Shown here piece after piece: positions 1 through 7,451 of a stretch of 9,880 bases of DNA. Numbering within the stretch: the stretch's first letter is position 1; the number at the start of each line of letters is the position of its first letter. The notes under the pieces are model-generated. The model searched no databases. It was not told where the DNA came from and was given only the letters and a program-made list of their open reading frames with translations. The translations under genes and the position numbers were made by a program. This stretch comes from JAKEGK01 sp036507695. GTDB taxonomy: Bacteria > Pseudomonadota > Gammaproteobacteria > SZUA-152. The DNA is taken from positions 1-9,880 of the forward strand of contig DATCIR010000169.1 of the NCBI GenBank assembly GCA_036507695.1, read 5' to 3'.

Positions 1-169
1 GGCTTGCAAGGTTAAATAACGTAAGTCAGCGGAGAATTTGTATAACCGACAGCCGATAGCGTCCGGTTTTCTCGGGTGTTAAGTCCAGGTAACCGCAGCG
101 ACAATTTTGAAGTAGTAATTGCGGTATTGGTGTCATTAAAAGAAGCTTAAAAACTTGCTACTTCATTGA
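1..169. other. Intergenic left edge, no gene recognised
   Basis: This stretch lies downstream of the leftward SDR gene and reaches the window edge. One plus-strand frame stays open from the edge to a stop near position 57, so it could hold the last codons of a gene entering from the left, but the peptide is too short to recognise. No tRNA-like fold or clear terminator was found. Confidence 0.4.
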
Positions 170-886
170 TTATTCTATTTTTTTTCTGGACTGCACCACA
201 TTTTTCAAGGGTGAGAGGTTTATTTCATCGACGTTCAGCACCGTACGCGTGCTCAATATGTAATCTATTGTGAGCGCGACATCCTCCGGCACCAGATAAT
301 TCTCCGGTTCCTTGCCCGGTTGAAAATCAAGCGCATCATAGAACGCCGTATCCACCATGCCCGGGTTCACCAAGGTGACACGCACATTACTTTTGGAACA
401 CTCATCCCGCAGCGCCTGGGCCAAACCCCGCAAGGCAAACTTGGTCGCACAATAAATGGCGCCCTTGCGGCTGCCTTTTAACGCCGCTTCCGAACCAATA
501 AATATCAAGTGCCCGCTACCCCGTTTTTTAAACAAGGGTAAATAGGCTTTTGCCAGATAAGCGTGGCTTATAAAATTTAATTCTGTCAGCGCCTTGATTT
601 GCGCATAGGAAAATTCTTCCAGGGAGCCAAACTGTCCGCGGCCGGCGGCAAACACAATGCCCTGTACATCCGGATATTGTTTTACCAGCGCGTTGAGTTT
701 TTCCGGCAACGTGTCAACCTCGGCCAAATCCAGCGGTAGAGCAATAAAGCGATCATGCCGGATAGGCTCCTGTTGCCGGTAGCGCGCAATGCCGATCACC
801 TGATAATTACTTTCCAGCAACCGCAGGGTTATCGCGCGCCCGATGCCGGAACTGGAACCGGTAATAATAATGGTTGGTTTACTCAT
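170..886 (-). CDS. Short-chain dehydrogenase/reductase (classical SDR)
   Basis: This 238-residue protein is an NAD(P)-dependent oxidoreductase of the classical short-chain dehydrogenase type, expected to be cytosolic. The N-terminal Rossmann motif TGSSSGIG is at residues 9-16, an AAG segment of the second nucleotide-binding motif is at 80-82, and the catalytic tetrad is complete: Asn104, Ser132, Tyr145 and Lys149 (YCATK). NPGMVDT near residue 174 is the usual segment after the active site. Arg35 at the end of the second beta strand favours NADP(H), by analogy with the family. The length is normal for a single-domain SDR. It is the last gene of a probable leftward operon, 58 bases after the radical SAM gene. 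No strong ribosome binding site is visible before the ATG. The family assignment is firm, but the substrate cannot be read from the sequence. The partner genes hint at a nucleoside-related or cofactor-related substrate, which is inference only. Confidence 0.93.
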   Translation of the reverse strand: MSKPTIIITGSSSGIGRAITLRLLESNYQVIGIARYRQQEPIRHDRFIALPLDLAEVDTLPEKLNALVKQYPDVQGIVFAAGRGQFGSLEEFSYAQIKALTELNFISHAYLAKAYLPLFKKRGSGHLIFIGSEAALKGSRKGAIYCATKFALRGLAQALRDECSKSNVRVTLVNPGMVDTAFYDALDFQPGKEPENYLVPEDVALTIDYILSTRTVLNVDEINLSPLKNVVQSRKKIE

Positions 887-894
887 AGGGGTGT

Positions 895-959
895 ATTCCG
901 CAAAACTGATTCATAAAACCATTCCATAAAACTATTTCACAAAATTATTGCATAAAACA
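895..959. repeat. Five degenerate tandem repeats, 12-14 bases each
   Basis: Five consecutive units can be lined up on the plus strand: ATTCCGCAAAACTG (895-908), ATTCATAAAACC (909-920), ATTCCATAAAACT (921-933), ATTTCACAAAATT (934-946) and ATTGCATAAAACA (947-959). The shared core is ATT followed by one to three bases and then a CAAAAC- or ATAAAAC-like block. The units fill the gap between the SDR start and the radical SAM stop, and the last one encodes the final residues CFMQ of the radical SAM protein. The arrangement is visible by eye. Slipped-strand duplication is the simplest origin, and any regulatory role is unknown. Confidence 0.7.
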
Positions 960-1940
960 AGGATAATAAATTTTTTCCGGGATATGCTCTAATAATAATG
1001 ACTGGCAATCGTCAACCAGCCGTTTTTCAATCTCCGCTTGATACGACACCATGCCATTACTATTTGCCAGTTTTACCGCGAACAGTTGTTCTCCGGGATA
1101 AAGCCGCTGCATGGTGCGATAATACGGCTCGGGAAGCCGGAAAACACCCAGGCTGACCGAATGCAGGCTGCCGGCCTGTATCTGTGAAAACACGCTTTCA
1201 AACAAACGTTGATAATTGGCCCGGTAATCATCGGCATAAATCAGAGGATCAAAGCGTAAACCGACTTTCCACCCGCGTTGCTGCAGTTTTTTCATTGCCT
1301 CCAGGCGTTTCTGATTGGAAGGCACTTTGTGTTCGAGCTTTCGCGCAATATTTTCCGGCGTAAAACTGAATGCCACAACACAGTTCTCCATCGGCGATCG
1401 ATCCAACAACGTTCGCACCTGGGTGCTCTTGGTGCGCAATTCGAGAACGGCATTTAATTGGCCGGAAAACAACGGCAAAAAATAATCGACGAACTGCGTA
1501 ACAGGTTCCAGCGCCAGACTGTCACAGTCATAGCCGGAATAAAAATAACAGGTCTCACCGCGGTGTTGCTCGATTTTTTCCATGACGGCCTGCGCAAAGT
1601 CCTCGTAATTCGCAAACCAGACGTAATGCGCCGAGCGATACATGCCTTGCAGAAAACAGTAACGGCAATCATAAATGCAATTTAACAGGTGTGAGAAGTA
1701 ATAATTATGCTTGCCGCCCAAACCGTATTGCTCCGGTGTGGGCAAAACATGGTTTTTCTGTTTGCCGGCGATGATCAAGGCAGGCGCGCGTTTTTGCAGG
1801 CGGAAATTTTGCGCCTTGCGGTTAAATATCTCACCATAACGATCAATGGTGATTAAAGGCAAATTACTAAAACGGGCCAACAGCGTCTCAACGCGCGGAT
1901 GGGATAACAATTGCTTTTCAATATAAATAGCGGAATACAT
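945..1940 (-). CDS. SPL-family radical SAM protein (spore photoproduct lyase homologue)
   Basis: This 331-residue protein belongs to the radical SAM superfamily and resembles spore photoproduct lyase (SPL), which reverses a thymine-dimer lesion with a 5'-deoxyadenosyl radical. The [4Fe-4S]-binding motif is Cys88-x3-Cys92-x2-Cys95 in CIYDCRYCFLQ. Family-like blocks follow: DSLALE at 140-145, LELRTKS near 167, the segment FSFTPENIARKLEHKVPS around 191-208, and LRFDPLIY near 228. Length matches the family. Cys139 lies just before DSLALE, in the general region where SPL carries its hydrogen-donor cysteine, but exact equivalence is unproven. Related proteins occur in non-sporulating bacteria, where their substrate is not settled, so the symbol splB is not assigned. 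The start lies 11 bases after the stop of the phosphorylase gene, which supports cotranscription. No good ribosome binding site is visible. A DNA-repair or nucleobase-directed role is inference. Confidence 0.85.
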   Translation of the reverse strand: MYSAIYIEKQLLSHPRVETLLARFSNLPLITIDRYGEIFNRKAQNFRLQKRAPALIIAGKQKNHVLPTPEQYGLGGKHNYYFSHLLNCIYDCRYCFLQGMYRSAHYVWFANYEDFAQAVMEKIEQHRGETCYFYSGYDCDSLALEPVTQFVDYFLPLFSGQLNAVLELRTKSTQVRTLLDRSPMENCVVAFSFTPENIARKLEHKVPSNQKRLEAMKKLQQRGWKVGLRFDPLIYADDYRANYQRLFESVFSQIQAGSLHSVSLGVFRLPEPYYRTMQRLYPGEQLFAVKLANSNGMVSYQAEIEKRLVDDCQSLLLEHIPEKIYYPCFMQ

Positions 1941-1951
1941 ACGCGGATGGC

Positions 1952-2764
1952 TTAATAGGCCACCGGAATCTCATTGATTTGGATTCTGAGCGCATTCAAG
2001 ACGGCCGCGGTATTTTTTAACGCGCCAAGCTCCAGCATCGCAAGCGGTGATGCGTCCGTCAGGGCAAACCAATTTTGTATTAACATCCTGAGTTGCGCTT
2101 GCTGGGCAACCGTGCAATGAAAACGGGAACTGATCCATTCGATCTCTTCATCACCCTTGCTATCCCTATCGAGGGCTGCGGCCATGTCCAATAAAACGGC
2201 GGCGATAGCGGCAATTACTTCCATCTGCTGTTCCACCAAATGCACGACACCGGAACTGGAAACTCTATGGATGGGCGAAGCTTCATTATCCGAAACGATT
2301 TTAAGGCAATGGATCAGTTCCAGGGTGCCAAAACGCATTGCGGCTGAAAAGAATCCCGCCGCTTCCATGTCATACACATTGTCACAGGGGTATTGAATTT
2401 CCGGTATGGGAACGGTTCTTATGTTGCCAGTCTTGCAAGGCGGGTCGAAACAAATGGCAGGATAAAATACTTGCCGGCTGACTGTATCGATAATTTTATG
2501 CGCTAACACGGTTTCTCCTACCGGCAGACTTTTGCATCCCGCGATTCCCGCGTTTAACCAGGCCGTGGTTCTTCCGCTATCACGAATACCCGCCAGGTAC
2601 CCGGTTGCCACGGCAGCCCGCAAATTGCCGACACCCGAAACAATCAACTGGATATTATCGTTGCCATAAACGGGAAAGGCATGCCGGTGGTGCAAGCGTT
2701 TGAGCCGGTAATATTGAATGAAGGGCCGGGCCTCTTCAGACAACGCAACCACTATGTTTAACAT
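1952..2764 (-). CDS. Nucleoside phosphorylase/nucleosidase superfamily protein
   Basis: This 270-residue protein has the PNP/UDP phosphorylase superfamily fold found in MTA/SAH nucleosidase and purine phosphorylases, which cleave the N-glycosidic bond of nucleosides. Visible marks are an N-terminal beta strand ending in SEE at residues 9-11 (an acidic pair is used in the MTA/SAH nucleosidase group), the SGVG turn at 43-46, NAGIAG at 71-76, the sugar-binding block DMEAAGFF at 132-139 and KIVSDN at 155-160, whose Asp159 matches the position of the catalytic acid. The recognisable core ends near residue 190, and a helical tail of about 80 residues follows (KGDEEIEWISSRF onward). The segment between residues 100 and 128 looks shorter than in typical nucleosidases. 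It is the first gene of the likely leftward operon. The specific nucleoside, and whether it acts as a hydrolase or a phosphorylase, cannot be decided. A hopanoid-type phosphorylase (HpnG-like) is a less likely alternative, since no hopanoid genes are nearby. Confidence 0.82.
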   Translation of the reverse strand: MLNIVVALSEEARPFIQYYRLKRLHHRHAFPVYGNDNIQLIVSGVGNLRAAVATGYLAGIRDSGRTTAWLNAGIAGCKSLPVGETVLAHKIIDTVSRQVFYPAICFDPPCKTGNIRTVPIPEIQYPCDNVYDMEAAGFFSAAMRFGTLELIHCLKIVSDNEASPIHRVSSSGVVHLVEQQMEVIAAIAAVLLDMAAALDRDSKGDEEIEWISSRFHCTVAQQAQLRMLIQNWFALTDASPLAMLELGALKNTAAVLNALRIQINEIPVAY

Positions 2765-3313
2765 ACGATGATCTTAGCGCAATGGTTAAACACAATCATA
2801 TCGGTTTAGGCAAAAGGATCATTAAAATTGCGGGCGTTTTCGATACCCGAATTGTCTTGTTAATAGTTTCTGACTGACTGGCAAATCGACGCCGAACCAC
2901 TACCTTTGGCGCATCACCAGCCCTATTATCCGCTACCTTGATCTTGCTGGTCCTGCAAGTGTGGCCCAGCACCAATGGTGGTTCCTGCACTCTGCGTCCG
3001 GCCCGGTACAATGCCGGAATCACGACACTGGTGCTAAAATCACCGTGACCCGCATCGAACTGGTAACTACTTGTATTTTCTGCATTAAAACTCACTGCTC
3101 ACGCCAAGTTGCCAACCGGTTATTAGCGTTTTAATCATTACGGCGCTTCCGGCAATAGGCCTGATTATTGCAAATTTCCCAGCAGTTAATGCCAGCTAGC
3201 GAAGTAATTCTTTGATTCTACATCCTATTTCAAACAATGAATACGCGTTTTGCGCAACCCGTCACGGCCAGCGCACCGGTGAACCGTTATGCTTGCAATG
3301 ATTTAATACCGCC
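2765..3313. other. 549-base divergent intergenic region, no convincing gene
   Basis: The leftward phosphorylase operon and rightward pilS diverge from this region, so it must carry regulatory sequence for one or both. A 99-codon minus-strand open frame spans 2796-3095. Its product is basic, has no family motif that I recognise, and has no clear ribosome binding site. Plus-strand frames are broken by stops. The stretch 2880-3060 is richer in G and C than the parts around it, so it may be a decayed gene fragment. I see no tRNA, repeat array, riboswitch or strong terminator. Confidence 0.5.
2785..2813 (-). promoter_or_regulatory. Possible sigma-70-type promoter of the leftward operon
   Basis: On the minus strand, TTGCCT (complement of 2808-2813) and TTTAAC (complement of 2785-2790) are separated by exactly 17 bases. 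Each hexamer matches the consensus at four of six positions. The site lies about 20 bases before the ATG of the phosphorylase gene, which would give a short leader. Matches of this quality occur by chance in AT-rich DNA, so this is only a candidate. Confidence 0.25.
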
Positions 3314-4945
3314 ATGCTGCTGAAAGCCGACAATCCCATTGTATTTAGCTCAGTTGCCAAAGCTGACCCCGGCATCTGGAAGTCATTGAGCTTCCTGAAC
3401 CTGTACCGCATTATCCTCGCCGGGATCTTCGTTACATCTATCTTTATGGAAGACAACCTGCAGGTGCTGGGCAGCCTGGATCCGGTTGGCTTCGCCATCG
3501 CGGCTTATCTTTATCTTGCCATTAGCGTACTTTCCAGCTTCATAATCCACCGGCGCTGGCCCAACTTTGCAGCCATTGTGCTGCTGCTCACCCTGGTCGA
3601 TGTAACCGCGTTGACTATCATCATGCACACCAGTGGCGGCATAGAAACCGGGCTCGGCATGCTGATTGTGGTGGCCATCGCGGGCAACAGTATGCTGACC
3701 AGCGGCAAGGGCGCCAGCCTGTTTGCTGCATTGGCGGCCCTGGCGATTTTGACCGAGCAGATAATCTCCCATATCAGCCAAACCATCGCTCCAAATTATT
3801 CCCATGCCGGATTTCTCGGCGCCGCGGTGTTTGCGACGGCGTTATTGTCGTATGTGCTGTCCAAACGCATCCGTGAAACGGAAAAACTGGCTGAACAGCG
3901 CGGCGTGGATCTCGCCAATATGGCGCAACTCAACGACCACGTTATTAAGCGGCTCCAGTCCGGCGTGGTAGTAGTCGATAAAAACGACCGCATCCGGTTA
4001 ATGAACCAGTCGGCCTGGCACATGCTGGGCTTACCTATATTGGATAGCGCCAACAACAAATTATTAAAATCCATATCCGATGAGCTTTATCAACAGCTGC
4101 AGAAATGGAAATTCAACCCGTCTGAAGACCTAAAAATATTCCGCACCAACGGATCCGGTGTCGACGTTTTGCCAGGTTTTACAACCTTCGGGTCAGGGGA
4201 AAATTCAGCGACCTTGATATTTTTGGAAGACACGGTTCGCATGCGGCAACAGGCGCAACAAATAAAGCTGGCGTCATTAGGACGGCTAACCGCCAGTATT
4301 GCGCATGAAATCAGAAATCCTTTGGGTGCCATCAGCCATGCGGACCAGTTATTATCGGAGTCACCTAATATCAACCCGGCGGACAAACGTTTGACGGAAA
4401 TCATTCACACGCACACGGAACGCGTCAACAATATTATCGAAAACGTGCTGATGTTAAGCCGCCGCGGTAATACGGCTCCGGAAAATATTATGCTTGACGA
4501 CTGGTTAAAGAAATTTGTCAGTGAATTCGTGATGAGTGAACAGGTCGCGGAGGAGGTGGTGGTCTATCGCAGCGGTCCTGGCGCCGTCACCGTACGTTTC
4601 GATCCCACGCAACTGCATCAGATTATCTGGAACCTCAGCCACAACGGCCTGCGCTTCAGCGCCGGTTATCCAGAAAATCCGAAACTCGAATTGCGCAGCG
4701 GCGTGCTCGATGAAAACCGGCGCGCGTTTCTCGACGTCATTGACCACGGGCCCGGCATCGATTCGGAAACCGCCCAGCATATATTTGAGCCATTCTTCAC
4801 CACCGATTCCAAAGGCTCGGGACTCGGCCTGTATATTGCACGCGAGCTGTGTGAGTTGAATAAAGCGATAGTCCGTTATATAGCGATACCGGCCGGTGGC
4901 AGCTGTTTTCGTATCGAATTCTCCGGTAATCCAACTACCCATTAA
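3314..4945 (+). CDS. pilS: PilS, membrane sensor histidine kinase of the type IV pilus system
   Basis: PilS is the inner-membrane histidine kinase that phosphorylates PilR to control pilin transcription; in Pseudomonas it monitors pilin in the membrane. This 543-residue protein opens with about six hydrophobic segments between residues 28 and 185, the family's usual sensor region, followed by a PAS-like domain around 205-305. The H-box AHEIRNP carries the phospho-accepting His331. The ATPase motifs are intact: N-box with Asn440 and Asn444, G1 box DHGPG at 477-481, the EPFFTT segment, and G2 box GSGLGL at 501-506. Length is close to the 530 residues of the Pseudomonas protein. ATG 3314 is the first possible start, because an in-frame TGA sits at 3299-3301. 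No strong ribosome binding site precedes it. Only 5 bases separate its stop from pilR, so the two are cotranscribed. The identity as PilS rests on the architecture plus the very PilR-like partner. Confidence 0.9.
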   Translation: MLLKADNPIVFSSVAKADPGIWKSLSFLNLYRIILAGIFVTSIFMEDNLQVLGSLDPVGFAIAAYLYLAISVLSSFIIHRRWPNFAAIVLLLTLVDVTALTIIMHTSGGIETGLGMLIVVAIAGNSMLTSGKGASLFAALAALAILTEQIISHISQTIAPNYSHAGFLGAAVFATALLSYVLSKRIRETEKLAEQRGVDLANMAQLNDHVIKRLQSGVVVVDKNDRIRLMNQSAWHMLGLPILDSANNKLLKSISDELYQQLQKWKFNPSEDLKIFRTNGSGVDVLPGFTTFGSGENSATLIFLEDTVRMRQQAQQIKLASLGRLTASIAHEIRNPLGAISHADQLLSESPNINPADKRLTEIIHTHTERVNNIIENVLMLSRRGNTAPENIMLDDWLKKFVSEFVMSEQVAEEVVVYRSGPGAVTVRFDPTQLHQIIWNLSHNGLRFSAGYPENPKLELRSGVLDENRRAFLDVIDHGPGIDSETAQHIFEPFFTTDSKGSGLGLYIARELCELNKAIVRYIAIPAGGSCFRIEFSGNPTTH

Positions 4946-4950
4946 ACACC

Positions 4951-6300
4951 ATGAATGATAACTCGTTAACATTAATCGTTGATGACGAACCCGACATCCG
5001 GGAATTGCTTGAGCTGACGCTCGGGCGCATGAACGTTGAAACCAAGGCGGTGGCCAATCTCACCGACGCCAAAGCAGTATTAAAAGACTATCCGTTCCAT
5101 ATGTGCCTGACCGACATGAAACTGCCGGATGGCAATGGCATTGAGCTGGTTGAACACATGCAACTGCAGTATCCGGATGTACCCGTGGCGGTCATTACCG
5201 CTCACGGCAACATGGAACTGGCGATCAAGGCGCTCAAGGCGGGCGCATTTGACTTTGTTTCCAAACCGGTGGACTTGCAAGTACTGCGCAACCTGGTAAG
5301 TACAGCCCTAAAATTTTCGCAGGCATCCCCGACAATTGACCGGCGCTCCCGGGATGTGTTGCTAGGGGAATCGCCGGCCATGAAAAAAACCCGCGCCACC
5401 ATAGCCAAAGTGGCCCGCAGCCAGGCGCCGGTTTATATCAGTGGTGAATCAGGATCCGGAAAAGAACTGGTTGCCCGGCTTATTCATACCAAGGGACCCC
5501 GCGCCAATGAAGCGTTTGTACCGGTGAACTGCGGCGCCATTCCCAGCGAACTCATGGAAAGTGAATTTTTTGGCCATAAGAAAGGCAGCTTTACCGGCGC
5601 GACAGCCGATAAGGAGGGACTGTTCCAGGCCGCGAACGGGGGAACCCTGTTTTTCGATGAAGTGGCCGACCTGCCCTTGCATATGCAGGTGAAACTGCTG
5701 CGCGCCATCCAGGAAAAAGCGATTAGGCCAGTGGGTGCGGCCAAGGAAATCCCAATCGACGTGCGCATCCTAAGCGCCACGCATAAGGATCTTGAAGTGC
5801 TGGTTGAGGAAAGCAAATTCCGCCAGGACCTATTCTATCGTATTAATGTCATTGAAGTGGCAGTGCCGCCCTTGCGCGAACGCGCTGAAGACATCGAACA
5901 GCTAACGGAACAGATACTATCTCGCCTCACCGTAGGTCCAGAGTTGGGTAATCCTGTACTGAGCGTTGAAGCACTAAGCGCTTTGCAACAGTATGCTTTT
6001 CCCGGAAACGTGCGCGAACTGGAGAATATCCTGGAACGCGCGTTGGCGCTCTGTGAAAACGACATAATAAGGGCAGACGATCTGCGTTTACCAAAGGAAA
6101 AACGAGTGGAAATTCCTATGCAAACCAGCATTGCCGTGGGTGATGGCATCTCGCTTGAAGCACAGCTCGGCAGCATCGAAAGAGAAGCAATCCTGCAAGC
6201 CCTCGTACAAACAAATCACAACAAAACCGCGGCGGCAAAACTGCTGGGCATGACCTTCAGAGCGCTTCGATACCGATTGAAAAAGCTTGGTCTCGACTAA
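4951..6300 (+). CDS. pilR: PilR, sigma-54-dependent response regulator
   Basis: PilR is an NtrC-family activator that, when phosphorylated by PilS, drives sigma-54 RNA polymerase at pilin and related promoters. This 449-residue protein has three domains. The receiver (about 6-120) has the acidic pair Asp11-Asp12, phosphorylation site Asp55, Thr83 and Lys105. The AAA+ domain (about 135-370) has Walker A GESGSGK at 165-171, the sigma-54-contacting loop GSFTGA at 212-217, Walker B LFFDE at 233-237, and FRQDLFYR with arginines expected at the subunit interface. The GSFTGA form, with Ser in place of the commoner Ala, is the one I recall from Pseudomonas PilR, so it is not a defect. A Fis-type helix-turn-helix (NKTAAAKLLGMTFRALRYRL) closes the protein at about 424-443. 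All key residues are present. It sits 5 bases after pilS, and the next gene starts 24 bases later on the same strand. Confidence 0.95.
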   Translation: MNDNSLTLIVDDEPDIRELLELTLGRMNVETKAVANLTDAKAVLKDYPFHMCLTDMKLPDGNGIELVEHMQLQYPDVPVAVITAHGNMELAIKALKAGAFDFVSKPVDLQVLRNLVSTALKFSQASPTIDRRSRDVLLGESPAMKKTRATIAKVARSQAPVYISGESGSGKELVARLIHTKGPRANEAFVPVNCGAIPSELMESEFFGHKKGSFTGATADKEGLFQAANGGTLFFDEVADLPLHMQVKLLRAIQEKAIRPVGAAKEIPIDVRILSATHKDLEVLVEESKFRQDLFYRINVIEVAVPPLRERAEDIEQLTEQILSRLTVGPELGNPVLSVEALSALQQYAFPGNVRELENILERALALCENDIIRADDLRLPKEKRVEIPMQTSIAVGDGISLEAQLGSIEREAILQALVQTNHNKTAAAKLLGMTFRALRYRLKKLGLD

Positions 6301-6324
6301 TAATTAGCGAGTAGATTAACATCG

Positions 6325-7353
6325 ATGCTTCTTAATTCCAACAGCCGGACCCTCTTCAACCCTATGCACCGCAATAAACAATCCGCCAGGCTTTGCGTTA
6401 GTTGCGGCCAATCATCGTTTACCCGGTTGATTGACGGTTACGATTTTGATACTGGAGAAAAACCATTTGCGCTGGAACTATGTGATCACTGTGGCCTGAC
6501 ACGCACTTCACCCGTACTCAACGCAGATGAACTGGGCGCTTACTATGAAATTGACTACTATGGATCTGCGGATAAAAAGTTTAACCCGTTCATCGAATCA
6601 TGGACCATCTGGAGCAACAAACGGCTTGCTGACAAAATACTGCATTCCGCAAGAAATAGAAGCGGTGGCGAAGGTGAGTCAATACGCGTGCTGGATATCG
6701 GCTGCGGACGAGCCAACCTGCTAAAAGCATTTAATCGCCGCGGCTGTCAGTGTTTTGGCGTTGAAAGGTCCGACTTCCCGGATGATCCGGGGTTGAACAA
6801 CATTACAGTCTATAAACAGGATTTCCTCGATATCCCTTTGCAAGAAAATCACTTTGATATTGTAGTGATCTGGCATGTGCTGGAACATTTAACCGATCCA
6901 GCCGCTACACTTAAGAAAGTGCAAAAGATTCTAAAACCAGGCGGTACCCTGGTAGTGGCGGTTCCCAACTTCGGCAGTTTGCAAAGCAGGCTATTTGGGA
7001 AACACTGGTTCCATTTGGATTTACCCCGGCATACCTACCATTTCACCCGGCAATCGCTGCAGCGTATGTTAAACAACACCGGTTTTTCGGCGACACTGCT
7101 TGCCACCCGCAGTTTTGATCAAGGGGTATATGGATTTGTGCAAAGTGCCATTAATTCGCTTGCTATTGGCAAACCGAATGCTCTTTATACCATTTTGAAA
7201 GCCACTCATAAAAAACCCGGCACTACCGTGGTCGCCTTGCAATTTTTGCTGGCTGGCGTCCTGGCACCGTTTGCCCTAACCGAATACATTTTATCTGGAA
7301 TAACCGATACCGGTCCGTGCCTGATATTTCAAGCTGGAAAATCCCCTGCCTAG
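6325..7353 (+). CDS. Class I SAM-dependent methyltransferase with N-terminal zinc-binding motif
   Basis: This 342-residue protein is a class I S-adenosylmethionine-dependent methyltransferase of the type common in surface-polysaccharide and modified-sugar gene clusters. The N-terminus carries two Cys pairs, Cys24-x2-Cys27 and Cys53-x2-Cys56, which probably bind zinc. The SAM-binding motif VLDIGCG is at 122-128 and HVLEHL at 184-189, followed by LKPGGTLVVAVPN, typical of this fold. WFHLDLPRHTYHFT near 230 is a block often seen in these cluster methyltransferases. The C-terminus has a hydrophobic stretch around 305-330. ATG 6325 is used, but ATG 6364 (residue 14) would keep both Cys pairs, and neither start has a clear ribosome binding site. 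It lies 24 bases after pilR on the same strand, so it may be read through from the pilSR transcript. The acceptor is unknown; a sugar, lipid or protein substrate is possible. Confidence 0.87.
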   Translation: MLLNSNSRTLFNPMHRNKQSARLCVSCGQSSFTRLIDGYDFDTGEKPFALELCDHCGLTRTSPVLNADELGAYYEIDYYGSADKKFNPFIESWTIWSNKRLADKILHSARNRSGGEGESIRVLDIGCGRANLLKAFNRRGCQCFGVERSDFPDDPGLNNITVYKQDFLDIPLQENHFDIVVIWHVLEHLTDPAATLKKVQKILKPGGTLVVAVPNFGSLQSRLFGKHWFHLDLPRHTYHFTRQSLQRMLNNTGFSATLLATRSFDQGVYGFVQSAINSLAIGKPNALYTILKATHKKPGTTVVALQFLLAGVLAPFALTEYILSGITDTGPCLIFQAGKSPA

Positions 7354-7451
7354 CAATTCAATTGAGAATGTTCTGTTCTCACAACGGCTTAATACAATCG
7401 CGACTTTTGCGGGTGATTCGCAATGAATATAGCGAGTTTTAATTTGATTTA

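Noticed and set aside
138..164. Possible intrinsic terminator after the SDR gene (minus strand)
   Set aside because: The hairpin needs a bulge and has few G-C pairs. Four T residues follow, but the structure is too weak to call.
895..959. CRISPR-like array
   Set aside because: The units are 12-14 bases and directly adjacent, with no unique spacers and no cas genes nearby.
2796..3095. 99-codon minus-strand open frame in the divergent region
   Set aside because: No recognised motif, no ribosome binding site and unusual basic composition. Kept as part of the unexplained intergenic region, not called as a gene.
3383..3805. 140-codon minus-strand open frame opposite the PilS membrane region
   Set aside because: It is a shadow of the coding strand: composition follows the complementary codons, and there is no domain.
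4505..4972. 155-codon minus-strand open frame opposite the end of pilS
   Set aside because: It lies fully antisense to the conserved kinase ATPase domain and the pilR start, whose motifs explain the sequence.
5587..5604. GSFTGA in place of GAFTGA in PilR as a possible loss of sigma-54 contact
   Set aside because: As far as I recall, the Ser form is normal in PilR proteins, and the Phe and Thr that matter most are retained.
7363..7381. Stem-loop TGAGAA / TTCTCA just after the methyltransferase stop
   Set aside because: A perfect six-base stem with a seven-base loop, but low G+C and no T-run afterwards, so it does not support a terminator call.
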